A stretch of DNA of 64,000 nucleotides, from assembly GCF_000759955.1 (NCBI RefSeq), contig NZ_JNAL01000018.1:1-64000 (forward strand). The letters are read 5' to 3'. Made by a program: the position numbers and the translations under genes. Numbering within the stretch: the first letter of the stretch is position 1; every line of letters starts with the position of its first letter. This DNA comes from Prochlorococcus marinus str. MIT 9201. GTDB taxonomy: Bacteria; Cyanobacteriota; Cyanobacteriia; PCC-6307; Cyanobiaceae. Shown piece by piece: positions 26,585 through 37,097 of this stretch. Under the pieces are notes generated by a model that worked only from the letters and a program-made list of their open reading frames with translations, was not told the DNA's origin and ran no database searches.

Positions 26585-27319
26585 TTGAATCCACAATTAT
26601 CCCCAAAAGCAATAAGAGAAATTCGAGAAGGAACTTGCAATCCTCTTGGTGCACCCCAAGTTACTACAGATTTAAGCGAAAATATCATATTGACAAGTCT
26701 AGACGATCTTCATAATTGGGCTAGACTAAGCAGTCTTTGGCCTCTCTTGTATGGAACAGCTTGTTGTTTTATAGAATTTGCTGCCTTAATCGGATCTAGA
26801 TTTGATTTTGATAGATTTGGATTAGTGCCTAGAAGCTCGCCAAGGCAAGCAGATTTGTTAATAGTTGCAGGAACTGTAACTATGAAGATGGCTCCTGCCC
26901 TCGTAAGACTTTATGAACAAATGCCTGAACCAAAATACGTGATTGCCATGGGTGCTTGCACAATCACAGGGGGAATGTTTAGCGCAGATTCTACAACTGC
27001 TGTAAGAGGCGTTGATAAATTAATACCAGTTGATTTATACCTTCCAGGGTGCCCACCAAGACCAGAAGCAATTTTTGATGCTGTAATTAAATTAAGAAAA
27101 AAAGTTGGTAATGAATCAATTTTAGAGCGCACGAAATCAGAGCAAACTCACAGATACATCACATATGATCACAAAATGAATCTCGTATTCTCAGAAAATA
27201 CAGGTGAATATCTAAACAAAACTTCAGCTAAGGTCATTCCCTCCTCAAATAAAGAAAAAATAACTGAATTACCTGAAAACGCCGAAAAAACTGAACTTAT
27301 TAATACTGAAGAAGATTAA
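26585..27319 (+). CDS. ndhK: NAD(P)H-quinone oxidoreductase subunit K
   Basis: 244 residues; carries the terminal 4Fe-4S cluster N2. Ligands C60, C61, C125 and C156 lie in [16 protein letters not shown] and LPGCPPRPE. The start is a TTG four bases after ndhC ([10 protein letters not shown]). The extra C-terminal tail of about 50 residues is acidic and typical of cyanobacteria. Its stop overlaps the ndhJ start (TAATG). Confidence 0.97.
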   Translation: MNPQLSPKAIREIREGTCNPLGAPQVTTDLSENIILTSLDDLHNWARLSSLWPLLYGTACCFIEFAALIGSRFDFDRFGLVPRSSPRQADLLIVAGTVTMKMAPALVRLYEQMPEPKYVIAMGACTITGGMFSADSTTAVRGVDKLIPVDLYLPGCPPRPEAIFDAVIKLRKKVGNESILERTKSEQTHRYITYDHKMNLVFSENTGEYLNKTSAKVIPSSNKEKITELPENAEKTELINTEED

Positions 27320-27849
27320 TGGAAAAAGACGGTTTAGCCAAAATCTCAGATACTTCAATAGAAAAAGAAGGGTTTATAAGCCAATCTTTGTCTAAAGATG
27401 GAATTCCAAATCAATCTTTATCTGATGATCATATAGGAATTGAAAACATTGCTGTGGAACCTAACAAATTATATGAGGCAGCATCTGCCTTGAGAAATTA
27501 CGGTTTCAACTATCTGCAATGTCAAGGAGGATATGATGAGGGACCAGGAAAAAATCTTGTTAGTTTTTACCATTTTATAACTGTTGATGATTTACAAAAA
27601 ATTGAAAAAATTAAGGAAGTCAGGTTAAAAGTTTTTTTAAAAAGAGATTCTGATTTATCAATCCCCAGTTTGTATAAAATTTTTAAAGGAAGTGATTGGC
27701 AAGAAAGAGAAACTTTTGATATGTATGGAATAAATTTTGTTGATCATCCCAATCCAAAGAGACTATTAATGCCTGAAGATTGGAGAGGATGGCCATTACG
27801 AAAAGATTATATTCAGCCAGACTTTTATGAACTTCAAGATGCGTATTAA
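27319..27849 (+). CDS. ndhJ: NAD(P)H-quinone oxidoreductase subunit J
   Basis: 176 residues, peripheral-arm subunit homologous to the 30 kDa subunit of complex I. The signature region [20 protein letters not shown] and [17 protein letters not shown] is intact. The N-terminal 45 residues are variable. The start ATG overlaps the ndhK stop. It ends four bases from the convergent YvcK-like gene. Confidence 0.97.
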   Translation: MEKDGLAKISDTSIEKEGFISQSLSKDGIPNQSLSDDHIGIENIAVEPNKLYEAASALRNYGFNYLQCQGGYDEGPGKNLVSFYHFITVDDLQKIEKIKEVRLKVFLKRDSDLSIPSLYKIFKGSDWQERETFDMYGINFVDHPNPKRLLMPEDWRGWPLRKDYIQPDFYELQDAY

Positions 27850-27853
27850 TTTA

Positions 27854-29239
27854 TCAATTTAATTTCTTTAATTTTCGGAATATAAACATCACTGCTCTTG
27901 CTAATCTCCTTGGATCATGTCTAAGTGTTGGAGTTATTCTTCTTGAGTATAATGGTGCTTGTAAAACATAGTAGCCTTCAGATAAGAGTTGTTCTTTATC
28001 ACATTTGACAGGTTCTGCACCTCTACTTTCGTAATAGTCTACTAACGGAGACTTTTCAAATTCAATCTGAGATAATATTGCGTTAAAAATCCGAGTATTA
28101 ACTCCAAAATTTGATAATTGTTTTTCTATTGATTTAATATGTTGATAAACATCAAGTCCATCTGTTTCTCCAGGCTGAGTCATCAAATTACTTATATAAA
28201 TTTTAGGAACATCGGTTTTTAATAAAGCATCTACTATTTCTGGGACTAATAAGTTCGGCAATAAAGAAGTGTACAAACTACCTGGTCCAAGAATAATTAA
28301 GTCGGCTTCTTTTATAGATTCGAGAGCACTCGGAAGAGCAGAAGGATTTTCCGGTAAATAACCAATCCTTGAAATTAGTTTTTTAGATTTACTGATATTA
28401 CTTTCGCCAAAAATTTTTTCACCATCCTCTAATTCGGCCCACAACCTAACATCAATATTTGTTGCCGGCAGAACCTGTCCCTGCACCGCTAAAACCTTAC
28501 TCGAGGCTTGTACTGCTTTTTCTAAACTACCAGTAATTGTTGTTAAAGCTGACAAGAATAGATTTCCAAAACTATGTCCCTCTAAACCACTTCCTTCTGA
28601 AAATCTATATTGAAATAATCTAGTTAAAATTGGTTCTTCGTTTGATAGGGCAGCTAAACAGTTTCTAATATCTCCTGGTGGTTGAACACCTAATTGTTTT
28701 CTAAGAATTCCGCTACTTCCCCCATCGTCTGATACTGTTACTATCGCTGTTATGTTGCTGCTGTAATTTTTTAAACCTTTTAATAAAGTAGATAAGCCGG
28801 TGCCTCCTCCGATTGCAACAATGTTTGGACCTCTATTTAATTTACTCTTTACTCTTAATGCATCAACTAAAAAAGTACTTTTTTCTGGAACAAGAGCTTT
28901 TTGAATTGAATTAATACTTCTATTTTGTCCAATCCCGATTAATAAAAGTCCAATAACAAAAATTAATGGCCCAAGTAATGAAATGGGTAAGATTTTGGTT
29001 AAACCTGTCAATAGACCAAAAAATATCTCAGTAAACCAATAAAGGGGGCTTAAATTAGTCCAAATCGTCAGGCCTAGTAATGAAGTAAGAAATCCTATTG
29101 CAGATGTAAGCATCCACCTTTTTATTACCAGTCCAGGTAAAAGCCAACTCAAAATTCTTATGATTTTATTAATAAAAACGAAGTTAGACTTTTTGTAATT
29201 CTTATAAAACCTTCTTACTCTTTTTTTTCGCTTATTCAT
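27854..29239 (-). CDS. YvcK/CofD-like protein with N-terminal membrane segments
   Basis: 461 residues. Residues 40-65, 67-85 and 88-105 are hydrophobic and give a membrane anchor; the rest matches the YvcK/CofD-like family: IGGGTGLSTLLKGLKNYSSN (143 onward), TVSDDGGSSGILRKQLGVQPPGDIRNCL, and the later LVNLM-like ISNLMTQPGETDG. Bacillus YvcK is needed for growth on gluconeogenic carbon and for cell shape, binding UDP-sugars; it is not a true F420-pathway enzyme. The extended N-terminus is common in cyanobacteria. Function here is inferred from the family. Confidence 0.85.
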   Translation of the reverse strand: MNKRKKRVRRFYKNYKKSNFVFINKIIRILSWLLPGLVIKRWMLTSAIGFLTSLLGLTIWTNLSPLYWFTEIFFGLLTGLTKILPISLLGPLIFVIGLLLIGIGQNRSINSIQKALVPEKSTFLVDALRVKSKLNRGPNIVAIGGGTGLSTLLKGLKNYSSNITAIVTVSDDGGSSGILRKQLGVQPPGDIRNCLAALSNEEPILTRLFQYRFSEGSGLEGHSFGNLFLSALTTITGSLEKAVQASSKVLAVQGQVLPATNIDVRLWAELEDGEKIFGESNISKSKKLISRIGYLPENPSALPSALESIKEADLIILGPGSLYTSLLPNLLVPEIVDALLKTDVPKIYISNLMTQPGETDGLDVYQHIKSIEKQLSNFGVNTRIFNAILSQIEFEKSPLVDYYESRGAEPVKCDKEQLLSEGYYVLQAPLYSRRITPTLRHDPRRLARAVMFIFRKLKKLN

Positions 29240-29337
29240 TAAAAACCTCTTAAATTATTATTTTCTCATTTAAAAATTACACATTTATTATAAGTCAAAT
29301 TCATACAACCTTTTTTATTTCCTAAAAATAGGCAAAA

Positions 29338-29343
29338 TATAAT
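29338..29343 (+). promoter_or_regulatory. Candidate -10 box of the ABC-ATPase gene
   Basis: A perfect TATAAT hexamer about 30 bases before the TTG start at 29374, in the intergenic space facing away from the YvcK-like gene. No good -35 is seen, which is usual in this genus. AT-rich sequence makes chance matches likely. Confidence 0.4.
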
Positions 29344-29373
29344 ATGAGATGACTTTTTTTCTTTATATTTGTT

Positions 29374-30159
29374 TTGAAAAGATCAAACTATGCAGTTGAA
29401 ACAAAAAACCTCTCAATAAGCTGGGGAGAAATTAATGTACTTAATAAATTGAATTTTGAACTTAGTCATGGTGAGAAATTAGCTATTGTTGGGCCCTCAG
29501 GTTCAGGTAAATCAACAATTTTAAAAATACTAGCCGGCCTCATTTTACCTACAAGAGGAGAATTAAAAATTTTCGGTGAAAAACAGACATATTTGAGACT
29601 AGATCAAAATAATCCTCCTGACGTAAGACTAGTGTTTCAAAACCCCGCATTACTAGGCTCTTTAACTATTGAAGAAAACGTTGGTTTTCTCCTAAAAAGA
29701 AATAAAAACCTATCAAAAAAGTCAGTTCATGAAATCGTATGCGAATGTTTGGAAGAGGTAGGATTATTTAATGTTGAAAATAAACTTCCCAATGAACTAA
29801 GTGGAGGTATGCAAAAAAGGGTAAGTTTTGCTAGAGCTTTAATCACAGATCAAACTCTTAATTCAAAAACTAAACCTTTATTACTTTTTGATGAACCGAC
29901 TGCAGGTCTTGATCCAATTGCCTCATCAAGAATTGAAGATTTAATTAACAAGACAAATGATAAAGCCAGCGGATCATCTATTGTGGTTAGCCATGTTCTT
30001 AGTACTATAGAAAGGACCTCTGATAAAGTTTTAATGCTTTACGGAGGTAAATTTAGATGGGCAGGTTCTATTGATGAATTTAAAGAAAGTAATGATCCCT
30101 ATGTATTTCAATTTAGGAATGGAAAACTTGATGGTCCAATGCAACCCAAAGACATTTAG
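29374..30159 (+). CDS. ABC transporter ATPase, MlaF-like
   Basis: 261 residues. Walker A GPSGSGKST at 40-48, Q loop LVFQNPALLG, signature LSGGMQKR at 142-149, Walker B PLLLFDEPTAGLD and the switch histidine VVSHV. The family of MCE-associated ATPases (MlaF) matches, with the MCE protein gene next to it. It would power lipid movement between membranes. The start is a TTG at 29374. The permease (MlaE-like) gene is not in the window. Confidence 0.88.
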   Translation: MKRSNYAVETKNLSISWGEINVLNKLNFELSHGEKLAIVGPSGSGKSTILKILAGLILPTRGELKIFGEKQTYLRLDQNNPPDVRLVFQNPALLGSLTIEENVGFLLKRNKNLSKKSVHEIVCECLEEVGLFNVENKLPNELSGGMQKRVSFARALITDQTLNSKTKPLLLFDEPTAGLDPIASSRIEDLINKTNDKASGSSIVVSHVLSTIERTSDKVLMLYGGKFRWAGSIDEFKESNDPYVFQFRNGKLDGPMQPKDI

Positions 30160-30164
30160 AAATT

Positions 30165-31010
30165 ATGCGTAGAAGTTTACGAGATTCAATTGTTGGATTT
30201 TCCTTATTGGGAGGAATTTTAGTATTTACATTTTTTTCTTTTTGGCTAAGAGGAGTAAGATTATCTTCAAAAAATTGGCATCTCTTTGCTGAATTCAATA
30301 ACGCAAGCGGTTTATCAAAAAAATCTCCAGTTACTTACAGAGGGATTTTAGTAGGATCTATTGAAGATATCTTGTTTACTAATGAATCAATTAAAGCAAA
30401 AATAGTTTTAAATAATCCTGAAATCATTCTTCCTAAGCCTGCATTTGCAAGAGTAGTAACAAATTCATTCCTTGGAGGAGATGTACAAGTGGCTCTAGAA
30501 ACTAGTGAAAAATCACTTCCTAAAAACATCTCAAAACCTTTATCAGAAAAATGCAATAAAAAATTAATTATTTGTGAAGGAGATACTATAACGGGGAAAC
30601 AACTATCAAGTCTTTCAAATATAACTAATAAAATAAATCAACTTTTGAAAGAATCAAATCAAGAAAACTTAATTGAGAACATCGTCAAATCAATTGACCA
30701 ATTTGATAGAACACAAGAAAATCTTGATGAATTAATCTTTTTATCGAAACAAGAAATACTAAGAGTTGAACCTTTAATAAAAGAAATCACAATTGCTGCC
30801 AATCATTTGAATAACATTTTGTCTACTATCGATAACAAAGAAACCCTGGATGATATTAAGCTAACAATTAATAGTGCAAGATCTATCTCCAGCAAAATAA
30901 ATGATATGAGCGATGATTTCGAAAAATTAACTAAAGACAAAGAATTAACCAAATCAATAAGAGATTTAACTATTGGCCTTTCAAAATTTCTTAATGAAAT
31001 TTATCCATAA
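30165..31010 (+). CDS. MCE-domain lipid transport protein (MlaD-like)
   Basis: 281 residues with one N-terminal membrane anchor (about 11-27, GFSLLGGILVFTFFSFWL), then an MCE domain (about 35-115) with AEFNNASGLSKKSPVTYRGILVG and FARVVTNSFLGGDVQVAL. The rest is a long helical region (about 150-280) likely to form a tube or coiled coil. It begins five bases after the ATPase. Ends seven bases from convergent chlD. Confidence 0.87.
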   Translation: MRRSLRDSIVGFSLLGGILVFTFFSFWLRGVRLSSKNWHLFAEFNNASGLSKKSPVTYRGILVGSIEDILFTNESIKAKIVLNNPEIILPKPAFARVVTNSFLGGDVQVALETSEKSLPKNISKPLSEKCNKKLIICEGDTITGKQLSSLSNITNKINQLLKESNQENLIENIVKSIDQFDRTQENLDELIFLSKQEILRVEPLIKEITIAANHLNNILSTIDNKETLDDIKLTINSARSISSKINDMSDDFEKLTKDKELTKSIRDLTIGLSKFLNEIYP

Positions 31011-31017
31011 GTAATAT

Positions 31018-33195
31018 CTAAAATTCATTTATGGCATTTAAAGCCATAGCCGCGATTGCTTTATCTGTGGCTTTTGGCAGTTGGACATATTTCCCTTGAG
31101 CTGCGTCTGCTAATTCCTTACCAAATCCACTCGCTATAAATTTTCTCTCTGTATCAATTATTAGGAGTTTTATCCCAAGCATGGGGTATTTTGCAGCGAT
31201 ATCAAGAACCTCTTGTTTTAGATTAGCATTATCAATTTCTTTTTCCTCAACTTCAGTTTGTCCTAGAGATAATCCTAATGGAACATTTCCTCTGCCATCA
31301 GTAATCCCCACAACAATAACTTGACCTATATCTCCTGTTGAAAGAGCATTTTTTGCTACTTTTGCTGATTGTGTCAGTCCGTGTGCCAAAGGGGATCCAC
31401 CACCACAAGGCATTGTTTCCAATCTTCTTTTTGCCGCAGTTATTGATCTTGTTGGAGGTAAAAGCACTTCGGCCTGATTACCCCTAAAAGGAATAAGAGC
31501 AACTTCATCTCTATTCTCATATGCTTCAGTTAAAAGTCTGATAACTGCACCTTTAGCACTTTGCATTCTATTAAGAGCCATAGATCCACTAGCATCAACA
31601 AGAAAAATGACTAAAGCACCCGCCTTTTTTTGAAGAAGCTTAGCTCTAAAATCATTTTCTTCTATAACTATTGATTTATTAGGATGCCTTAATCTTCTAG
31701 ATTTTTGATAAGGAGCTGCTGCTCGCAAAGTCGCATCTACAGCTATTCTTTTTACTTTACCTCTTGGAATTATAGGTTTCACATACCTTCCTCTACTATC
31801 ACTAAATATCACTGATCTACTTCCACTATTTCCTGATTTTGCTTTAGCTGATGAAAAAAGTAATAAATCTGGATCGACCATACATGCCTCAGGATCTAAT
31901 ATAAATTCTTCAGGTATTTCGGGAGTAGATTCTTCTTCTCCATCAAAATTATCTTCTTCTTGTTCTTGGTCTTGCTCATTATCATTTTCACTAGTCTCAG
32001 GTTCAGATTCTTCATTGTTTGATTGAGGTGGGGGTGGGGGGCTCTGATCCTCTGGAGGGGGTGGTTGAATATCATCATCGTCTGGAGGTATTTGCATTGC
32101 TCGTGGAAGAATAACTAACCTTACTGCGACTTTTAGGTCTTCAGAATTAACATTCTCATCGCCTCGAAGAGCTGCATTAGCTTTTGCTACTTTTACTGCA
32201 AATAATTCTGACCTATGCCCTTCTACTCCTCCCCTAAGAGCTTCATTCACTAAATAGGTTATTTGCTCTTTTGTTATCTTGACATCCTTTAGCCATTGCC
32301 TTGCCAAAATTAATTGAGTAGATAAATTATCGGATTCTTCCGACCATTTTTCTGAAAATTTAATATTATTTTCTGCGTGTGATAAAACAGATTTTGTAAT
32401 CTCAACTCTTTGCGCATTATCAATAGATTGATCTGCGGAAAGAACAATCGCAAAACGATCTAAAACATGATCTCTTAAAGCACCTTCTTCAGGATTATAA
32501 GTTGCTATTAAAAGGGACTTACAAGGATGAGAAAGGCTCAAACCATCTCTTTCAATATTATTTTGCTCTCTTCCTATAGCTTCAAGAACTAAATTTACAA
32601 TACCATCATCCAATAAATTTATATCGTCTATATACAGAACACCTCTATGAGCTTCTGCTAAAATTCCAGGCTGAAACACTTGTTCTCCAGTACTTAATGA
32701 GGCAGCGACATCAATTGATCCAACAAGTCTATCTTCAGTTATACCAATGGGAACTTGAATAAATGGAGCCTCTTTTACTTTTTTTGGAATTTCATCAATT
32801 TGATTCAAATAATCACTTCCAATTGCTTCCTCTAACAATTTATTAGTACTAATATCCCATTCCTCTGGTTTATCTGGATCAAGGTTCCTACCAATAGGTC
32901 TTAATGAAGTATTACTATTTCTCTTAGATAGAGTTTCCAGTATTGATTCATTATCTAATACCTCTATAGGAGGGAGTAAAGTATGTAAACCCCTTGCTAA
33001 TACTGACTTACCAGTGCCTCTTCCGCCAGCGATAATCACTCCTCCTAAACTCGGATCAACTGCTGCCAAAAGCAAAGATAATTTCAATAAGCTATGGCCT
33101 GTAATTGCCGCCAAAGGAAAAGCTCGAAAAGAATCCTTTGAGTTCATTAAATCTTTTATTTTTCCTTTTTCTTTTAACTCGGTGTTCAAAATCAC
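31018..33195 (-). CDS. chlD: Magnesium chelatase subunit D
   Basis: 725 residues, one of three Mg-chelatase subunits inserting magnesium into protoporphyrin IX for chlorophyll synthesis. Order: AAA+ domain with GGRGTGKS at 57-64 and [12 protein letters not shown] near 186-197; a proline-rich (about 370-390) and strongly acidic (about 394-430) linker; a C-terminal von Willebrand A domain with the MIDAS motif DASGS at 534-538. A start at the Met of [12 protein letters not shown] (residue 17) is possible. The AAA domain is fairly well kept; the linker is typical. Confidence 0.96.
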   Translation of the reverse strand: MILNTELKEKGKIKDLMNSKDSFRAFPLAAITGHSLLKLSLLLAAVDPSLGGVIIAGGRGTGKSVLARGLHTLLPPIEVLDNESILETLSKRNSNTSLRPIGRNLDPDKPEEWDISTNKLLEEAIGSDYLNQIDEIPKKVKEAPFIQVPIGITEDRLVGSIDVAASLSTGEQVFQPGILAEAHRGVLYIDDINLLDDGIVNLVLEAIGREQNNIERDGLSLSHPCKSLLIATYNPEEGALRDHVLDRFAIVLSADQSIDNAQRVEITKSVLSHAENNIKFSEKWSEESDNLSTQLILARQWLKDVKITKEQITYLVNEALRGGVEGHRSELFAVKVAKANAALRGDENVNSEDLKVAVRLVILPRAMQIPPDDDDIQPPPPEDQSPPPPPQSNNEESEPETSENDNEQDQEQEEDNFDGEEESTPEIPEEFILDPEACMVDPDLLLFSSAKAKSGNSGSRSVIFSDSRGRYVKPIIPRGKVKRIAVDATLRAAAPYQKSRRLRHPNKSIVIEENDFRAKLLQKKAGALVIFLVDASGSMALNRMQSAKGAVIRLLTEAYENRDEVALIPFRGNQAEVLLPPTRSITAAKRRLETMPCGGGSPLAHGLTQSAKVAKNALSTGDIGQVIVVGITDGRGNVPLGLSLGQTEVEEKEIDNANLKQEVLDIAAKYPMLGIKLLIIDTERKFIASGFGKELADAAQGKYVQLPKATDKAIAAMALNAINEF

Positions 33196-33231
33196 TTTAA
33201 AAATGCCTGATATAGAATTTATCCAATAACT

Positions 33232-33807
33232 TTGTTTTTTGTAGTGGAATTATCAAATCTTAATATCAAAAATGGACTATGTATATCCCTCGGAGCAAAT
33301 ATTGATAGTAAATTCGGAAGCCCTCTTGAGTCACTATTAATTTGCAAACCAAAAATAGAGGAAATAGTCAATGAATGGGGAGATAGTTCCAACACAAAAA
33401 AAGTACAGAAAAGCAAATTTCATGCAAACTTTTTTTGGTCTTCAATCTATGAGACATTACCCCATGGTGTTGAAAATGAGCAGCCAAACTATTTAAATAC
33501 TCTATTACTTATAAAAAGTAATTCTTTTCCTAAACCATCAAATAAAAAAGCGAAATTACTTTTAAAAAAGCTAAAAAAGTTAGAGAGATTTTTCGGGCGA
33601 GAAGAGACGCCAAAGGGTAAGAAATGGCTATCAAGATGTCTCGATTTAGATATTCTTTGGTGGGAAGATTTTCATACGTTTGACGAGGAATTAACATTAC
33701 CTCACCCTAGATTCATGAATCGGAATTTTGTTATTACGCCACTATCTGAAATCTTAAGTAGAAGCCAAAAAATAACAAAGTTTGATAGCCCAAAATGGTC
33801 TATATAA
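33232..33807 (+). CDS. folK: 2-amino-4-hydroxy-6-hydroxymethyldihydropteridine pyrophosphokinase
   Basis: HPPK transfers pyrophosphate to the pterin in folate synthesis. The 191 residues contain the LGANI start motif ([19 protein letters not shown]), [26 protein letters not shown] (loop and metal-binding aspartates) and [16 protein letters not shown]. The start may be TTG 33232 or GTG 33244. It begins 36 bases from the divergent chlD start. Confidence 0.9.
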   Translation: MFFVVELSNLNIKNGLCISLGANIDSKFGSPLESLLICKPKIEEIVNEWGDSSNTKKVQKSKFHANFFWSSIYETLPHGVENEQPNYLNTLLLIKSNSFPKPSNKKAKLLLKKLKKLERFFGREETPKGKKWLSRCLDLDILWWEDFHTFDEELTLPHPRFMNRNFVITPLSEILSRSQKITKFDSPKWSI

Positions 33808-33858
33808 ATAATTTACAAAACCAAAAAATAACTGTTAGGCTGTTTTTATTTAAAAATT

Positions 33859-34422
33859 ATGGGCAACAAAAACCTTTTAAAAAAATCCATTTTTAAAGAA
33901 AAAATATCTGAGTTAAAATCTAAAAAATTTAGTTTCGAAATAAATAGAATTGAGCTTCCAAATGGACATGAAGGTGAATATGGATACATTAAGCATCCTG
34001 GGGCTGCATTAGCCGTACCTATTACAAAAGACAATAAAGTTATCATTCTTCGGCAATATAGATTTGCTGTTTCAAGGTATTTATTAGAATTTCCAGCAGG
34101 TACATTAGAAATAGGTGAAACACCTATTAATTCAATTCAAAGAGAAATACAAGAAGAGACTGGATTTAGTGCAAACAAATGGGATGAACTTGGAACTCTT
34201 GTCCCTGCTCCTGGTTATGCAGATGAAGAAATTTATTTATTTTTAGCTCGTGATTTAAACAAACTCAATTCAAAGGTTAAAGGAGATTTAGATGAAGATA
34301 TAGAAGTATTAATTTTTGATCCCGACGAACTAGATAATCTTATTTCTAGTGGGGATGAAATTCTTGACGCAAAAACCGTGACGGCTTGGTTTAGAGCTAA
34401 ACAATTTTTAGATAAATTATGA
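33859..34422 (+). CDS. NUDIX hydrolase (ADP-ribose pyrophosphatase type)
   Basis: 187 residues with an intact NUDIX box (G-X5-E-X7-REUXEEXGU) in GTLEIGETPINSIQREIQEE followed by TGF. Flanking features (AVPITKDNKVIILRQYRF, LLEFPAGTLE) match ADP-ribose pyrophosphatases. It removes nucleoside diphosphate derivatives, substrate not certain. Its TGA overlaps the photolyase ATG by ATGA, so the two are translationally coupled. Confidence 0.88.
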   Translation: MGNKNLLKKSIFKEKISELKSKKFSFEINRIELPNGHEGEYGYIKHPGAALAVPITKDNKVIILRQYRFAVSRYLLEFPAGTLEIGETPINSIQREIQEETGFSANKWDELGTLVPAPGYADEEIYLFLARDLNKLNSKVKGDLDEDIEVLIFDPDELDNLISSGDEILDAKTVTAWFRAKQFLDKL

Positions 34423-35855
34423 ATAAACCTAGGATACTTTTTTGGCATAGAAAGGATTTAAGAATATTTGATAATCAAGCTTTAATCAAAGCATTTTCAT
34501 TATCAAATGCTATTACTTCCACTTATATATTTGATAAAAATTACCCAAACGATTTTAATGCAAGTTCTAGAGCTTGGTTTCTAGGAAATTCACTTCAAGA
34601 ATTAGGTAATAATTGGAAAAAAATGGGTAGTAGATTAGTTATTAAAGAAGGAGATCCGGTATTAATAATTCCTCAATTAGCAAAGAAAATAAATGCTAAA
34701 TTTGTTTTTTGGAATAGATCAATTGAACCTTATGAAATTAATCGAGATTTACAAATAAAAAAAAATCTAAAAAAACAAAATATTCAAGTTTTTGAAACTT
34801 GGGATCACTTATTAGTAGAACCTTTAAAAATATTTTCAGGGAATAACAGTCCTTATTCAGTTTATGGTCCTTTCTATAAAAACCTTAAATCAAAAATGAA
34901 TTTATTAGGTTTATATGACCAAGATAAAGTTGTTTTCCAGTTTAAAGATATAGATAATAAACTCAAAGAAAATAAGACAATAAATTCATCTAATTCGGTT
35001 CTAGAGAAATTTATCAAAAATATCAAATTTCCTGGTTCATATATTTGTCCATGTAGACCTGGAGAGAATGCCGCAGAAAAATTATTAAAAAACTTCATTA
35101 ATGAAAAAAAAATATATTCTTATAATTCTGCAAGAGACTTTCCTTCCCATAATGGAACATCATTTCTAAGTGCATCTCTAAGATTCGGCACCATCAGTAT
35201 AAGAAAAGTATGGAACGCCACATTAAATTTGAATTCAGATTTTGCAAATCAAGAAAATTACTTATCAATTGAAACTTGGCAAAAAGAACTTGTTTGGCGT
35301 GAATTTTATCAACATTGCTTATTCCATTTCCCAGAGCTAGAGAAAGGTCCATATAGAAAAAAATGGGATCACTTTCCATGGCAAAACAATAATGAATGGT
35401 TTCAACATTGGAGCAACGGAGAGACCGGAGTACCTATAGTTGATGCTGCAATGCGTCAACTAAATAATACTGGCTGGATGCACAACAGATGTAGAATGAT
35501 AGTCGCTTCATTTCTGGTAAAAGATCTAATATGCAGTTGGCAAATGGGCGAGAAAAAATTTATGGAGACGTTGGTTGATGGAGACTTAGCTGCAAATAAT
35601 GGGGGATGGCAGTGGAGCGCCAGTAGCGGTATGGATCCAAAACCACTTAGAATTTTTAATCCATATACCCAATCAAAAAAATTTGATCCTATTTGTGAAT
35701 ATATAAAATATTGGATTCCTGAATTATCTAAAGTTTCAAATTCAGAATTGTTAAATGGGGAGATATCTAATTTAGAAAAAAATAATTATTCAAGCCCTAT
35801 TGTCAATCACAACATACAACAAAGATTATTTAAATCACTTTATGCTGAAATTTGA
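34419..35855 (+). CDS. phrB: Deoxyribodipyrimidine photolyase
   Basis: 478 residues. N-terminal antenna domain (about 1-130) begins ILFWHRKDLRIFDNQAL; the C-terminal FAD domain has ETWQKELVWREFYQH, GETGVPIVDAAMRQL, GWMHNRCRMIVASFLVKDL and AANNGGWQWSASSGMDPKP with the conserved Trp chain and substrate contacts. Motif content fits a CPD photolyase of class I rather than a cryptochrome, but the distinction is not absolute. Its 3-prime end overlaps the convergent DegT gene by 16 bases. Confidence 0.92.
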   Translation: MNKPRILFWHRKDLRIFDNQALIKAFSLSNAITSTYIFDKNYPNDFNASSRAWFLGNSLQELGNNWKKMGSRLVIKEGDPVLIIPQLAKKINAKFVFWNRSIEPYEINRDLQIKKNLKKQNIQVFETWDHLLVEPLKIFSGNNSPYSVYGPFYKNLKSKMNLLGLYDQDKVVFQFKDIDNKLKENKTINSSNSVLEKFIKNIKFPGSYICPCRPGENAAEKLLKNFINEKKIYSYNSARDFPSHNGTSFLSASLRFGTISIRKVWNATLNLNSDFANQENYLSIETWQKELVWREFYQHCLFHFPELEKGPYRKKWDHFPWQNNNEWFQHWSNGETGVPIVDAAMRQLNNTGWMHNRCRMIVASFLVKDLICSWQMGEKKFMETLVDGDLAANNGGWQWSASSGMDPKPLRIFNPYTQSKKFDPICEYIKYWIPELSKVSNSELLNGEISNLEKNNYSSPIVNHNIQQRLFKSLYAEI

Positions 35856-37045
35856 ATTTCCTTTATACAATTCTTTAAAACTTGATTTAAATTTTCTGAT
35901 ACATAAACTTGCTCTTCATAAGAAATTTCAGGAAACATTGGAAGGCTAAGAACTTCCGTACAAATTCTCTCTGTATTTATGAGTTTTGTTCTAGAAAAAT
36001 TTTTATTTTTGTAAGCTATTTGTGCGTGTATTGGAATTGGATAATAAATAATTGAATTAATACCTTTTTCAAAAAGTTGTTGTTTTACCAAATTCCTTAA
36101 GGAATAGTATTTTTTACAATCAGTATCAAATAAATTTGAAAAATCTTCATTTAAAAAATATTTATCGTTTCTTAATTTAATGACAAATTGATTCCAAGAA
36201 TGAGAAATTGAATTAGAGCTAATTTTTGGAAAACTAATAAATGGATTTTTTTCCAATAAATCAAGGTAATTTTTAGCAATTTTTTGGCGATTATTAATCC
36301 ACTTAGAAATATATTTAATCTTGATGTTTAATATTGCAGCTTGAATAGTATCAAGTCTACTATTATATCCAATTTGGGTATGGTGATATCTTATTGGGCT
36401 GCCATGAACAGCCAGTTCTCTAATTCTTTTGGCAATCTTCTTATCTGAAGTTGTTACTGCTCCACCATCTCCAGCAGCTCCTAAATTTTTTGTAGGGAAA
36501 AAACTAAAACAACCTATATCACCGATACTACCAACTTTGGAATTTTCCCACATTGTGCATGTTGCCTGAGCACAATCTTCGATTACTTTTAAGTCATATT
36601 TGCTGGCCAAAGATTTTATTAAGGTCATATTCACTGCATTTCCAAATAGATGAACTGGCATAATTGCCTTGGTATTAGAATTTATTTCTTGTTCTATTAG
36701 TTCAGTATTAATGAGATAAGTTTCTGGATCTATATCTACCAAAATAGGATTAGCACCAACTGCACTAATAGCCTCTGCAGTCGCAAAAAAGCTAAAAGAT
36801 GAGGTAATAACTTCATCACCCACACCAATATCTAATGCGCGCAAAGCTAATACTAAAGCATCAGTTCCACTATTACATCCAATAGTATTTTCAACACCAA
36901 TCAGATTAGAGAAACTCTCTTCAAATTTGGCAATTTCTTGTCCTCCAATATATTGGCCCCCTTTTAAAACTTTAGAAACCTCACTATCAATTTCTGAGCC
37001 AATTTCTTGGTACTGCCTATTTAAAGTAAATGGGGGTATCTGCAT
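35840..37045 (-). CDS. DegT/DnrJ/EryC1/StrS-family sugar aminotransferase
   Basis: 401-residue PLP enzyme that transaminates nucleotide-linked keto-sugars for surface glycans. The lysine K186 in FFPTKNLGAAGDGG carries PLP. Other features: SGTDALVLALRALDIGVGDEV, MPVHLFGN, EDCAQATC, and YNSRLDTIQAAIL. No other sugar nucleotide gene is adjacent, so the substrate cannot be told. Runs into the end of phrB. Confidence 0.87.
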   Translation of the reverse strand: MQIPPFTLNRQYQEIGSEIDSEVSKVLKGGQYIGGQEIAKFEESFSNLIGVENTIGCNSGTDALVLALRALDIGVGDEVITSSFSFFATAEAISAVGANPILVDIDPETYLINTELIEQEINSNTKAIMPVHLFGNAVNMTLIKSLASKYDLKVIEDCAQATCTMWENSKVGSIGDIGCFSFFPTKNLGAAGDGGAVTTSDKKIAKRIRELAVHGSPIRYHHTQIGYNSRLDTIQAAILNIKIKYISKWINNRQKIAKNYLDLLEKNPFISFPKISSNSISHSWNQFVIKLRNDKYFLNEDFSNLFDTDCKKYYSLRNLVKQQLFEKGINSIIYYPIPIHAQIAYKNKNFSRTKLINTERICTEVLSLPMFPEISYEEQVYVSENLNQVLKNCIKEIQISA

Positions 37046-37097
37046 AGTGAATATATTACTCCTAAACCATATTTGTATGGGTAAAAAAAATTTTAAT

